A stretch of 64,000 nt of DNA from Terriglobia bacterium. GTDB lineage: Bacteria; Acidobacteriota; Terriglobia; Bryobacterales; Bryobacteraceae. Under the pieces are notes generated by a model. It did no database searches, was not told where the DNA came from, and worked only from the letters and a program-made list of their open reading frames with translations. The stretch lies in assembly GCA_020073445.1 (NCBI GenBank), contig JAIQFE010000009.1, positions 102,745 to 166,744 on the forward strand. Reading direction: 5' to 3'. Of the stretch, positions 16,673 to 24,982 are shown piece after piece (positions within the stretch are counted from its first letter, which is position 1; the number at the start of each line of letters is the position of its first letter). A program made the translations under genes and the position numbers.

Positions 16673-18166
16673 TTACTGGTAGTTCCTGCGCGAGGCCTTG
16701 GCTTTGGGATCGTCCGGGGCAGGCTCCCGCCGCCGCACTTCGGCCGTGTATCCGATCTCTTCATTCCGGCTGATCCGCCGGTGCGCGTAGAGACCTTCAA
16801 GGATGAATTCGGCCGCCGCGGCCCGAACTGCATCCGGTTCGCTCGCGCCTAATCCCAGAAGCTTCGTCTTTTCAAGCAATCCCTGAATGCCCGAGAGCTG
16901 CTTGATCATTTCCGATGACGGCTGCGTCTCGTCCAGCTTTAGCGACCCGCCCAGCTCGAACCACTGGATGATCGTCGACATATTCTCGCCGTCGAAAATC
17001 CGCGTATACACTTTGCCGACTGCCAGGCGAATCAGTTCGCGCGCGATCGCATCGCCGCCCTTGAGCTCGCCTTCGTACTCCAGTTCCAGTTTGCCGGTGA
17101 TGGAGGGGAGGGCCGCATAGATATCCAGCACGCGCGGAACGGCAACCGCATCACCGATCGAAAGCGCCCGCCGCTCGGCGTTCGAGATGACATTTTCCAG
17201 CACCGAGATCGGCAGCCGCTGGCTGACGCCGGAGCGCTTGTCGACACGCTTATCGTCGCGAGCCGAAAATGCGAGTTGCTCCACTGCCTCGCGAATGTAA
17301 GACGGCACGCGGATCTCGATGGGCGCATTCCGTTTGGCCCACGCTTCCTGCTCGGTGATCGCCATCCCGTGATCGAGCGCCACCGGATAGTGCGTGCGAA
17401 TCTCGCTGCCGATGCGATCTTTGAGCGGCGTGATGATCTTGCCGCGCGCGGTGTAATCCTCGGGGTTGGCGGTGAACACCAGCATCACGTCCAGAGGCAG
17501 CCGTACTGGATACCCTTTAATCTGTACGTCGCCTTCCTGCATGATGTTGAACAGGCCCACCTGAATCTTGCCCGCAAGGTCGGGCAGCTCGTTGATGGCG
17601 AAAATCCCCCGGTTTGCGCGCGGCAGCAGCCCATAGTGGACCGTCAGCTCGTCGGCGATGTTTTGCCCCGCGCGAGCCGCTTTGATGGGGTCGATATCGC
17701 CGATCATGTCGGCAATCGTGACGTCGGGCGTGGCCAGCTTCTCGACGTAACGCTCTTCCCGCGACAGCCAGGCGATCGGCGTGGCGTCGCCCATCTCGCG
17801 AATTTTGTCGCGGCAGGATTTGCAGATCGGCGTGAACGGATTGTCGCGAATTTCGCAGCCGCGGATGTAGGGGACGCGCTCATCGAGCAGCGTCGCCAGC
17901 ATGCGGATCAGCCGGGTCTTGGCTTGGCCGCGCAGCCCCAGCAGAATGAAGTTGTGGCGTGAAAGTACCGCGTTGACCACCTGCGGCACGACGCTATCGT
18001 CGAAGCCCACGATGCCCGGGAACAACGGCTCGTGTTTCTGCAGCCGGCAGATCAGATTCTCGCGCAACTCGTCTTTCACGGTGCGCTGTGGAAGCTTGGC
18101 AGCCAGATCTTTGTAGTTTCGAAGTGCTCCGAGGGTCTCGGGAAGGCCGGCGGCAGATTTAGTCAA
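16673..18166 (-). CDS. MoxR/Mg-chelatase-like AAA+ ATPase
   Basis: A 497-residue ATPase, probably acting with the VWA protein to remodel or activate a target complex. The Walker A is GLRGQAKTR (77-85), an unusual form of GxxGxxKT. The Walker B reads GIFAINELPDL, with Asn where Asp is usual. FTANPEDYTARGKIITPLKDR contains sensor and arginine-finger residues typical of chelatase-type AAA+ proteins. A Cys cluster (C104, C115, C118) interrupts the ATPase core and may bind metal. The start is TTG at 18164-18166, supported by AAGGAG 7 nt upstream. It is divergent from the TrmB-like regulator across a 91-bp region with palindromes. Confidence 0.88.
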   Translation of the reverse strand: MTKSAAGLPETLGALRNYKDLAAKLPQRTVKDELRENLICRLQKHEPLFPGIVGFDDSVVPQVVNAVLSRHNFILLGLRGQAKTRLIRMLATLLDERVPYIRGCEIRDNPFTPICKSCRDKIREMGDATPIAWLSREERYVEKLATPDVTIADMIGDIDPIKAARAGQNIADELTVHYGLLPRANRGIFAINELPDLAGKIQVGLFNIMQEGDVQIKGYPVRLPLDVMLVFTANPEDYTARGKIITPLKDRIGSEIRTHYPVALDHGMAITEQEAWAKRNAPIEIRVPSYIREAVEQLAFSARDDKRVDKRSGVSQRLPISVLENVISNAERRALSIGDAVAVPRVLDIYAALPSITGKLELEYEGELKGGDAIARELIRLAVGKVYTRIFDGENMSTIIQWFELGGSLKLDETQPSSEMIKQLSGIQGLLEKTKLLGLGASEPDAVRAAAAEFILEGLYAHRRISRNEEIGYTAEVRRREPAPDDPKAKASRRNYQ

Positions 18167-18186
18167 GACCGTACTCCTTAGTAACG

Positions 18187-18232
18187 CGCACAGGCGTCTG
18201 TGCGTTCATACGGCGATTGTAGCAATTTGCTA
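18187..18232. promoter_or_regulatory. Two palindromes in the divergent AAA+/TrmB promoter region
   Basis: CGCACAG-GCGT-CTGTGCG occupies 18187-18204. A 13-bp palindrome, TAGCAA-T-TTGCTA, occupies 18220-18232 and overlaps a possible -10 hexamer TATGCT (18231-18236) for the plus-strand regulator, whose start is at 18258. The position suggests an operator for autoregulation by the TrmB-like protein, for control of the AAA+/VWA genes, or both. This is inference from position and symmetry. Confidence 0.5.
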
Positions 18233-18257
18233 TGCTCTACCATTCCCGCACCTTAGC

Positions 18258-19091
18258 ATGGAGAGAGAGCAACCATCCGAGCTTGAATTCCGCCGCTTCT
18301 GGCAACGCCTGCAGGCCCTCGGCCTGAATGCGTATGAAGCGCGATCGTACCTGGTGCTGGTGGGGCATCCCCGGTTCAAAGCACTGGAACTGGCGGCTCG
18401 CGCGCACGTGCCGCGCCAGAAAATCTATGAAGTGCTCGATAGTCTGGTCGAAAAAGGTTTCGCCCGCGTAATCCAGGACCGCACCAAGCTGTTCTCGGCG
18501 GTTCCGCCCGATCAGGCTCTGCCGGCTTATCTATCGCGCCGAACGCACGCGCTCGAAGCCGAGCTCGCCGAACAGAGCAAAGCAGCTTCCGGACTGCTGA
18601 ACGACCTGATGTCCGCTTATGCGGAAGGGCAGGGCGGTGGAGGCACGCTCGATTTTCTCCGCCTGGTGAACGATCCGGGCCAGACGGCCGGCCAGTTCCG
18701 CGCCATGCTGGCGGAAGCGCGCACCGAGTATCTCGAATTCTCGCGGCCGCCCTACGCAGTAGATCCGCTGGATGCCGAGCAGGTTCTGCAGGCGTGTTCA
18801 CGCGGCGTTCAATGCCGCCTGATTGTCGAGAGCGGCACACTCGACGCCGCGCACCAGCGGTTCCTCACCGAATACGAAAACGCGGGCGTCCAGATCCGGC
18901 AGATCGACAAAGTCCCGATGAAAATGGCCGTGATGGACGGCCGCTGCGGATTGCTCGCGCTGGTGGACCCGGTGACTACCAAACCCGCCTGGACCGCGGT
19001 GGTGTTCGAACACGAAGGCATGGCCGAGGCGATGAAGAGCTTGTTCGAGGACTATTGGCGGCGGGCTTCCGCAGGTGCGGGCAGGTCGTAA
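18258..19091 (+). CDS. TrmB-family transcriptional regulator
   Basis: A 277-residue protein. The N-terminal winged helix (about residues 10-85) shows the TrmB pattern LQALGLNAYEARSYLVLV and VPRQKIYEVLDSLVEKGFA. A short coiled linker follows (about 95-120), then a C-terminal effector domain of the phospholipase-D-like TrmB_C type (FLRLVNDPGQT..., EYLEFSRPPYAV). TrmB relatives usually sense sugars or other small metabolites; the ligand here is unknown. It is divergent from the AAA+ gene and probably controls it. Its last 40 bp overlap the end of the convergent HAD gene. Confidence 0.88.
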   Translation: MEREQPSELEFRRFWQRLQALGLNAYEARSYLVLVGHPRFKALELAARAHVPRQKIYEVLDSLVEKGFARVIQDRTKLFSAVPPDQALPAYLSRRTHALEAELAEQSKAASGLLNDLMSAYAEGQGGGGTLDFLRLVNDPGQTAGQFRAMLAEARTEYLEFSRPPYAVDPLDAEQVLQACSRGVQCRLIVESGTLDAAHQRFLTEYENAGVQIRQIDKVPMKMAVMDGRCGLLALVDPVTTKPAWTAVVFEHEGMAEAMKSLFEDYWRRASAGAGRS

Positions 19092-19687
19092 TTCGTCGGG
19101 ATATTGCGCGCAACGAAGTCCTCCCAGGTCGAGTACGGCTCAGCAAGCAAGCCGACGGCGCGGGCCCCTTCTACGTTCTCCGCTTTATCGTCCAGAAACA
19201 GAGCCTGCGAAGGCTCGACCCCGAGTCCCCGAGTTGCATCGACATAGATTTCCGGTTGCGGCTTCACCTTGCGAAGCTCGTAGGAAAACGTCACGTGGTC
19301 AAAATGGTCCAGAAATCCCGGCGTGCGCCGCAGTTCTTCGCCCAGGACACGCGGCAGGTTCGACAGGATCGCTGTTCGAAAACCCGCACCGCGCAACTGC
19401 CCGATCCAGTCGAAAACTCGTTGGTCGTAACGATTCCAAAGCTCGATTTCGCTACGAACAAGTTCGGGCAACTGGGATGGCTGGAAAGAGGGGCCAACGA
19501 CTCCCCGCCAATACTCGGCGGGCTCAAGTCGGCCGGCATCGTATTCAACGCGAGTCTGCCACAATCCCGTCAGAAACCGGTCCACAGGGAGTTCACTGGC
19601 TGCGGCAGCTCTCGCGATTCTGCCTTCATCAGGGTGAAAACACAGCACTCCGCCGAAATCGAAGATTACTGCACGAACAGGAGCCAT
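19052..19687 (-). CDS. HAD-superfamily hydrolase
   Basis: A phosphatase-like protein of about 211 residues. Motif I is AVIFDFGGVLCF (nucleophile Asp, with Gly where the second catalytic Asp often sits, as in epoxide-hydrolase N-domain/haloacid-type members). Motif II is ILSNLP, the lysine motif is LRKVKPQPEIY, and the acidic pair is in ALFLDDKAENVEGA. A longer upstream frame exists, but the conserved protein starts at ATG 19685-19687, 11 bp after the GT2 stop, so they are likely co-transcribed. The substrate is unknown. It overlaps trmB tail-to-tail by 40 bp. Confidence 0.88.
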   Translation of the reverse strand: MAPVRAVIFDFGGVLCFHPDEGRIARAAAASELPVDRFLTGLWQTRVEYDAGRLEPAEYWRGVVGPSFQPSQLPELVRSEIELWNRYDQRVFDWIGQLRGAGFRTAILSNLPRVLGEELRRTPGFLDHFDHVTFSYELRKVKPQPEIYVDATRGLGVEPSQALFLDDKAENVEGARAVGLLAEPYSTWEDFVARNIPTNYDLPAPAEARRQ

Positions 19688-19698
19688 TCCCGGAGTAA

Positions 19699-20685
19699 CT
19701 AGCGAGCCCCGCCGGCGGCCTTCTCTTCGCGCCGGGTGCGGATTTCGCGCACGGCGTAAATGCGGCGGCCCTGGCTTTCGAAATACGTCCGTGTGAGCAC
19801 TTCTCCCAGCAGTCCAGTGCAGAACAGGATCACGCCGGTGACCAGCGCAAGCGCGCCCGCCAGCATCAGCGGCCCGTGTGCCTGAACGATATCGATTCCG
19901 GTCCACATTTTCTGTACCGCGAGCCCGATCAGGACCAGAGTGCCGCTTCCGGCGCTGAGTAATCCCCACTTTCCGAAGAAATGCATGGGCCGCGTGAAGT
20001 ATTTCAGCAGGAACCAAATCGTAAAAATATCGAACGCCACGCGGAAGGTTCGACCCAGGCCGTAATGCGACCCGCCGTTGACGCGGGGCAGATTGCGGAT
20101 AGGCACTTCGGCGATGCGGGCGCCGTAGAACGATGCCAGCGCGGGAATGAAGCGGTGCAATTCGCCGTAAAGATTGACGTCTTTGAGAATCTCCGAACGG
20201 TAGGCCTTGAAGGTAGTGCCGAAATCCCGCAGGTCCACGTTGGACGCCTTGGCCATGAGCCAGTTGGCGATCCGCGAGGGAATCTTGCGCGTGACCGCGT
20301 TATCCAGCCGCTCCTTGCGCCATCCGCTGGCGATATCGTAGCCTTCGTCGATTTTCTCGAGCAGCGCCGGAATATCTTCGGGCGCGTGCTGCAAGTCGCC
20401 GTCGAGCGAGATGACGATGTTGCCTTGGGATTCGTCGAATCCCGCTGCCAACGCCGCGGTCTGCCCGAAGTTGCGGCGCAGCCGGATCACTTTCAGGCGC
20501 GGATCGGTCTCGACCAGGTTCGCAAGAAGGTCAAAGCTGCGGTCGGTGGAAGCGTCGTCGACAAAAAGAATTTCGTAGGGACGGCGGATTTTCTCGAGCA
20601 CAGCAGTCAGCCGGTCATAGAGCGGCAAAATGCACGGCTCCTCGTTGTGGATCGGAACGACGATAGACAACGTTGGCACTGCCAC
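19699..20685 (-). CDS. Membrane-anchored family 2 glycosyltransferase (GtrB/DPM1-like)
   Basis: A 328-residue enzyme with an N-terminal GT-A domain and two C-terminal transmembrane helices (about 230-290), the layout of GtrB/ArnC-type polyprenyl-phosphate sugar transferases. Key segments are SIVVPIHNEE, EILFVDDASTDRS, the metal-binding SLDGDLQHAPED, and the acceptor-side NGGSHYG. It likely makes a lipid-linked sugar at the cytoplasmic membrane. The start is GTG at 20683-20685, sharing its first base with the dinB stop (TAGTG), so translation is coupled. Confidence 0.9.
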   Translation of the reverse strand: MAVPTLSIVVPIHNEEPCILPLYDRLTAVLEKIRRPYEILFVDDASTDRSFDLLANLVETDPRLKVIRLRRNFGQTAALAAGFDESQGNIVISLDGDLQHAPEDIPALLEKIDEGYDIASGWRKERLDNAVTRKIPSRIANWLMAKASNVDLRDFGTTFKAYRSEILKDVNLYGELHRFIPALASFYGARIAEVPIRNLPRVNGGSHYGLGRTFRVAFDIFTIWFLLKYFTRPMHFFGKWGLLSAGSGTLVLIGLAVQKMWTGIDIVQAHGPLMLAGALALVTGVILFCTGLLGEVLTRTYFESQGRRIYAVREIRTRREEKAAGGAR

Positions 20686-21932
20686 TAGGATAGCTTACCC
20701 TTTTTCGGATCCTTGCCGGGCAGGTTTTCGGGGTTTTCGTGTACCCGCTGCCGGAACGCCGCTTTCATGCCGGAAGCCAGGGAAATGATGCCATCCTGGC
20801 CGTATTTCTCGCGGATTTTATCGACGGCTGCGAGGGTCCGGCGCCAATCTTCGGCGCGTCCTTCGTCGATGAGGCTGGTCTGTCCTTCGGTTGCTTCGAG
20901 CGACTGCGCGTAGACTCCCAGCAGGCGGATCGGTTTGCCGGTCCAGGCCTTGTGGAACAGGTCGCGTGCCGCCGCCGCGAGTTCCGCGTCGACCTGCGAG
21001 GCATGGTCGAGCGTCCGGGACCGCGTGAACGTCGAGAAGTCGGAGTAACGCAGCTTGATCTGCAACGTGCGCGCCCACAAGTCATGATCGCGCAGCCGCC
21101 GCGCCACCATTTCCGAAAGTCTGACCAGGATGCCGTCGAGCGCCGCGGTCTCAGCGGTATCGACCATGAACGTATGTTCGTGGCTGATGGATTTCGGGCC
21201 GCCGCCTTCGCCGACCTCGGTGTCAAACCAGCCGCCTGCGTCCATGCCGTGCGACTTGCCAGCCAGCGCCAGCCCCCACTTGCCGAAATGCTGTTCGAGG
21301 AACGCTGCATCGAGTGCCGCCAGATCGCCGACTTTGCGGATACCGACCGCATGCAGACGTCCCTCGGTGACTTTGCCGACTCCGGGGATCTTGCGCACGT
21401 CGAGCGGCGCCAGGAAACTCGCTTCCTGGCCGGGAAGGATCCACAGGATGCCATTAGGTTTCGCCTGATCGGAGGCGACCTTCGCCACCATCCGCGATGC
21501 GGAGATCCCGATGGAGCAGTTCAAGGCAGTGGTTTCTTTGACGGCCTGGTGCAGCTTGTGGGCGGCTTGCAGCGGCGTTCCGTGCAGCCGCTCGGTGCCC
21601 GTCAGATCCAGATACGCTTCATCGATCGACGCCATGTCGACTTTAGGCGAGAATCGCTGCAGAACTTCATAAACCTTGTGCGAGTATTCGACGTAGCGCT
21701 CGCGGTGGCCGTCGACGAAGATCGCTTGGGGACACAGCTTGTAGGCGGTCCGTAACGGCATGGCCGAGTGGACGCCGAACTTGCGCGCTGCGTAGGAAGC
21801 GGCCGACACCACGCCGCGCTCATTGGGCCGCCCGCCCACCACCACCGGCTTGCCCTTGAGCGAGGGATCGAAGAGCTCTTCGACCGAGACGAAGAACGCG
21901 TCCATGTCGAGATGGAAATAGAGCCTGGTCAC
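20685..21932 (-). CDS. dinB: DNA polymerase IV (Y-family, translesion synthesis)
   Basis: An error-prone lesion-bypass polymerase. Conserved acidic motifs are FHLDMDAFFVSVEEL at the N-terminus and ASIDEAYLDLTG (catalytic Asp-Glu pair, about residues 100-111). The thumb HhH region reads VRKIPGVGKVTEGRLHAVG. The frame is open to 22007, but the conserved N-terminus begins at GTG 21930-21932, 5 bp after the prmC stop, so I use that; there is no strong ribosome-binding site and coupling is likely. The C-terminus lacks a clear beta-clamp consensus such as QLxLF. No LexA-like box was seen because it is internal to the operon. Confidence 0.93.
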   Translation of the reverse strand: MTRLYFHLDMDAFFVSVEELFDPSLKGKPVVVGGRPNERGVVSAASYAARKFGVHSAMPLRTAYKLCPQAIFVDGHRERYVEYSHKVYEVLQRFSPKVDMASIDEAYLDLTGTERLHGTPLQAAHKLHQAVKETTALNCSIGISASRMVAKVASDQAKPNGILWILPGQEASFLAPLDVRKIPGVGKVTEGRLHAVGIRKVGDLAALDAAFLEQHFGKWGLALAGKSHGMDAGGWFDTEVGEGGGPKSISHEHTFMVDTAETAALDGILVRLSEMVARRLRDHDLWARTLQIKLRYSDFSTFTRSRTLDHASQVDAELAAAARDLFHKAWTGKPIRLLGVYAQSLEATEGQTSLIDEGRAEDWRRTLAAVDKIREKYGQDGIISLASGMKAAFRQRVHENPENLPGKDPKKGKLS

Positions 21933-21937
21933 GGCAG

Positions 21938-22756
21938 TTAAGGATGTCGAGCGAGCATCACTCGCGGCAGACCCGCTAAGTCGGTCCGGATCTCGACGTC
22001 CTTCCACGCGACCAGCATATCGCTCACGGCGTCACCCAAGGTGTAGCCGATTTCCATAACCAGCCAACCGCCAGGTACGAGCAGCCGCTCGGCTTCCGGG
22101 ATCAGACGGCGATACATCTCCAGGCCGTCGTCACCGCCGTAGAGCGCGACGTCGGGTTCGTACTCGCGGACCTCGCGCTGTAGCGTTGCCTTATCGCGCG
22201 CGGGGACATAGGGAGGATTCGAGACCATCAGGTCGAAGCTGCCGCCCTTGAGAGCGCTGCCGAGATCGCACGCCAGCCACGCTACAGCCGCACCGAGCTT
22301 CCGTCCGTTCTCCGCAGCGATGCGCAGCGCCGCGAGCGACACGTCTGTACCGATCACATGAGCGCCGGTTTCGAGCGCCAACGTGACCGCGATCGCGCCC
22401 GATCCGGTGCCGATATCGACTATGCGGGTCGCGTTGAGTCGGAGCGCTGTTTCAATAACATGCTCAGTCTCTGGCCGCGGGATCAGAACGTCCCGCGTCA
22501 CCCGGAAGTTGCGGCCGTAGAACTCCTGAACTCCGGTGATCTGCTGCGTCGGCTGACCTTGCAGGCGCTGATGCAGATATCGCCCGTAGTGAATCCACCA
22601 GACCTCGCGCAGTTCCTCGTCGGAATGGGCGACGAGCCAGGCCCGATCGTGACCGACGGCGTGCGCCAGCAATACTTCAGCGGTGAGTCGTGGGACCCCG
22701 ATCCCGGCTTCTTCGAGAAGCTGCTTACCCTGTAGCAGCGCGGTATGAATGGTCAT
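21938..22756 (-). CDS. prmC: Peptide chain release factor N5-glutamine methyltransferase
   Basis: An SAM-dependent enzyme (HemK) that methylates the Gln of the GGQ motif in release factors. The 272-residue protein has an N-terminal helical domain (1-85), RPETEHVIETAL, the SAM motif VDIGTGSGAIAV (about 113-124), and the catalytic NPPY in MVSNPPYVPA (about 180). It lies directly downstream of its substrate gene prfA, as in many bacteria, separated by a 72-bp gap holding an inverted-repeat pair. Confidence 0.96.
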   Translation of the reverse strand: MTIHTALLQGKQLLEEAGIGVPRLTAEVLLAHAVGHDRAWLVAHSDEELREVWWIHYGRYLHQRLQGQPTQQITGVQEFYGRNFRVTRDVLIPRPETEHVIETALRLNATRIVDIGTGSGAIAVTLALETGAHVIGTDVSLAALRIAAENGRKLGAAVAWLACDLGSALKGGSFDLMVSNPPYVPARDKATLQREVREYEPDVALYGGDDGLEMYRRLIPEAERLLVPGGWLVMEIGYTLGDAVSDMLVAWKDVEIRTDLAGLPRVMLARHP

Positions 22757-22763
22757 AAAAAAA

Positions 22764-22824
22764 CCGCTCGATGACTCTCGCGGCTCGGAAAGGACTCTAC
22801 GGAGCCGCGACAGTAATGGAGCGG
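22764..22824. repeat. Inverted pair of the GAGCCGCGA...GAGCGG repeat between prfA and prmC
   Basis: The unit at 22802-22824 reads GAGCCGCGACAGTAATGGAG then CGG. The unit at 22764-22786 is the same family in opposite orientation (its complement starts GAGCCGCGAGAGTCATCGAG). The loop is 15 bp. The pair fills nearly all of the prfA-prmC gap and would form a stable hairpin in the message. The same arrangement recurs at 36144-36202. Confidence 0.75.
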
Positions 22825-22828
22825 ACTG

Positions 22829-23908
22829 TTAAGCCGCTTCGCTCTGCTCTTTGAGCTTTTCGGTCTGATAGTACGTCGTCAGGGCGTCGACGATCGGTTC
22901 CAGCTTGCCTTCCATCACCAGGTTGAGCTGATGGAGCGTCAGGCCGATGCGGTGATCCGTCACGCGGTTCTGCGGGAAGTTGTATGTGCGAATCTTCTCG
23001 CTGCGGTCGCCGCTGCCGACCATAGTGCGGCGTTCGGCGCCGATCTTTTCCTGCTGCTTCTCCAACTCGATCTCGTACAGCCGCGAGCGCAACACGCGCT
23101 CCGCTTTCGCACGATTCTTGATCTGCGATTTTTCATCCTGGCATGACACGACTACGCCAGTAGGGAGATGCGTCAGCCGGACCGCTGAATACGTGGTGTT
23201 GACGCTCTGCCCGCCGGGACCCGATGAGCAGAAGGTATCGATACGGACGTCTTTGGGCTCGAGCTTAATCTCGACCTCGTCGGCTTCCGGCAGCACCGCC
23301 ACCGTCACCGCCGATGTGTGGACTCGCCCTTGCTGCTCGGTCTGCGGAACGCGCTGGACGCGATGCACGCCGCTCTCATACTTCATCTGGCTGTAGACGC
23401 GATTGCCGCTGATCAGGGCGATGACTTCTTTCAGTCCGCCTACCGCCGAATCGCTTGCGGAGGTTACTTCGACCTTCCAGCCGCGCGATTCCGCGAAGCG
23501 CCCGTACATGCGGAAAATTTCGTCAGCAAAAAGCGTAGCCTCGTCGCCGCCTGTCCCCGCGCGGATTTCGAGAACCACGTTCTTCTCGTCGTTAGGATCC
23601 TTGGGGAGCATCAGCACCTTCAGCTCCTCCTCGTACTGCGTCAGCAGCGGTTCCAGGCGCGCGACCTCGTCCTGCGCCATGGTGCGAAGCTCGGGATCGG
23701 TTTCCTCCAGCATCTGCCGCGCTTCCTGCAGATTCCGGTTGGCCGCTTTCCATTCGCGGTACTTGCCGACCATCTCGCCCATATCGCTCTGCTGCTTGGA
23801 GATCTTGCGGTACAGCGTCGAATCGCTGATCACCGCGTTGTCGGCCATCTGGGCCGTGAGTTCCTCGAAGCGGCGCTCGATATCGTCGAGTTTTTTCTGA
23901 TATTGCAT
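22829..23908 (-). CDS. prfA: Peptide chain release factor 1
   Basis: Reads UAA and UAG and triggers peptide release. The 359-residue protein starts at ATG 23906-23908 ([17 protein letters not shown]); the upstream in-frame extension lacks homology. The RF1-type codon-recognition segment [18 protein letters not shown] carries a PxT tripeptide (PQT, where PAT or PVT is common). The catalytic loop is [12 protein letters not shown]. An N-terminal coiled-coil domain and the ending [12 protein letters not shown] are intact. It lies 29 bp after the DUF1385 gene and before prmC. Confidence 0.97.
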   Translation of the reverse strand: MQYQKKLDDIERRFEELTAQMADNAVISDSTLYRKISKQQSDMGEMVGKYREWKAANRNLQEARQMLEETDPELRTMAQDEVARLEPLLTQYEEELKVLMLPKDPNDEKNVVLEIRAGTGGDEATLFADEIFRMYGRFAESRGWKVEVTSASDSAVGGLKEVIALISGNRVYSQMKYESGVHRVQRVPQTEQQGRVHTSAVTVAVLPEADEVEIKLEPKDVRIDTFCSSGPGGQSVNTTYSAVRLTHLPTGVVVSCQDEKSQIKNRAKAERVLRSRLYEIELEKQQEKIGAERRTMVGSGDRSEKIRTYNFPQNRVTDHRIGLTLHQLNLVMEGKLEPIVDALTTYYQTEKLKEQSEAA

Positions 23909-23937
23909 GGGCGTGGGTGCGGACTTAGGCTGGTGTT

Positions 23938-24933
23938 TTAAGCAATGACCAACTCGCCGCCCTGCTTCTGTTCCAGTTCCATCGCGCCCTGGAGAGCGTG
24001 AATGGCGACGGCAGCCTGCGAATCGTCCGGCGGTTGCGTGGTGATGCGTTGCAGCCACAGCCCGGGCGCGCTCAGGAGCCCCATCAAGGTGCCTTGCCGC
24101 TTGGCGGCGAAACGGATAATTTCGTAGCTCATCCCGATGATTAGAGGCAGCATCGCCAGGCGAACCGCGAACTTCATCCAGAAACCGTCCACCGGAATTA
24201 GCGCGTAGACGATCATTGCCATCACCAGCATCACCAGCATGAAGCTGGTTCCGCAGCGTGGATGGAAGGTCACGAAACTCTGCGCGTTCTCGACCGTAAC
24301 CGGCTTGCCGGATTCATAGTTGAAGACGACCTTGTGCTCGGCGCCGTGATATTGGAACACGCGCCGGATGTCCTTGAACCGGGAAAGGGCGAACAGGAAC
24401 AATAGGAAGATCGCGATGCGGATGCCGCCGTCGGTCATGTTGGTGGCAAAGCGGCCCGACAGGGACGGTACAACGTGGCCCAACTGGGTGGCCAGCAAGA
24501 GTGGCACGAATTTGTACATCCCGATGAAGAACAGCAGGTTGCCGATCAAGGTCACGGCCATCATCGTGGAGCTGATCTCCGCCGGTTTTTCGCCGTTCTT
24601 TTGCTCGCCCTCATCGAGCGCGGCGTTGGCCGAAAACTGAAGGGCGTTGACCCCCAGCTGCATGGCCTGCACCAAGGTCCCGAGCCCGCGGAAGATCGGC
24701 AGGCGGAAGATTGGGTACTTCTCCGACATGCGGTAAAGCGGCTTTTCCTCGGTCACTAGCTCGCCATCGGCCTTGCGAACGGCCACGCAATAGCTGTGCG
24801 GGGCGCGCATCATCACGCCTTCGAGCACGGCCTGTCCGCCGACAAGGATTTCCTCGCCGCCTTCGAGGATAGGCAGCATCTGGACATGCGCCGAGAAGCG
24901 CAGAAATCGCGAAAGAAGCACAAATAACTCCAC
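23938..24933 (-). CDS. DUF1385 membrane protein upstream of prfA
   Basis: A 331-residue protein with the DUF1385 opening [18 protein letters not shown], at least four hydrophobic helices (about 128-155, 170-185, 228-250, 258-280) and the conserved [13 protein letters not shown] and [13 protein letters not shown]. The family is nearly always beside prfA or rpmE and its function is unknown; the His/Cys/Glu residues suggest metal binding or an enzyme at the membrane. The start is GTG at 24931-24933. It is the first gene of the DUF1385-prfA-prmC-dinB-GT2-HAD run. Confidence 0.93.
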   Translation of the reverse strand: MELFVLLSRFLRFSAHVQMLPILEGGEEILVGGQAVLEGVMMRAPHSYCVAVRKADGELVTEEKPLYRMSEKYPIFRLPIFRGLGTLVQAMQLGVNALQFSANAALDEGEQKNGEKPAEISSTMMAVTLIGNLLFFIGMYKFVPLLLATQLGHVVPSLSGRFATNMTDGGIRIAIFLLFLFALSRFKDIRRVFQYHGAEHKVVFNYESGKPVTVENAQSFVTFHPRCGTSFMLVMLVMAMIVYALIPVDGFWMKFAVRLAMLPLIIGMSYEIIRFAAKRQGTLMGLLSAPGLWLQRITTQPPDDSQAAVAIHALQGAMELEQKQGGELVIA

Positions 24934-24982
24934 TTCTATTATAGCGTTAGCGGTCGAACACGTTTAACGGCTAAAAACGGGC

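Noticed and set aside
19688..20017. 110-codon upstream extension of the HAD hydrolase frame
   Set aside because: It overlaps the GT2 gene in another frame and carries no HAD features; the domain starts at ATG 19687.
23909..24058. 50-codon upstream extension of prfA
   Set aside because: No homology to release factors; it overlaps the end of the DUF1385 gene and is His/Arg-rich. The conserved N-terminus begins at 23908.
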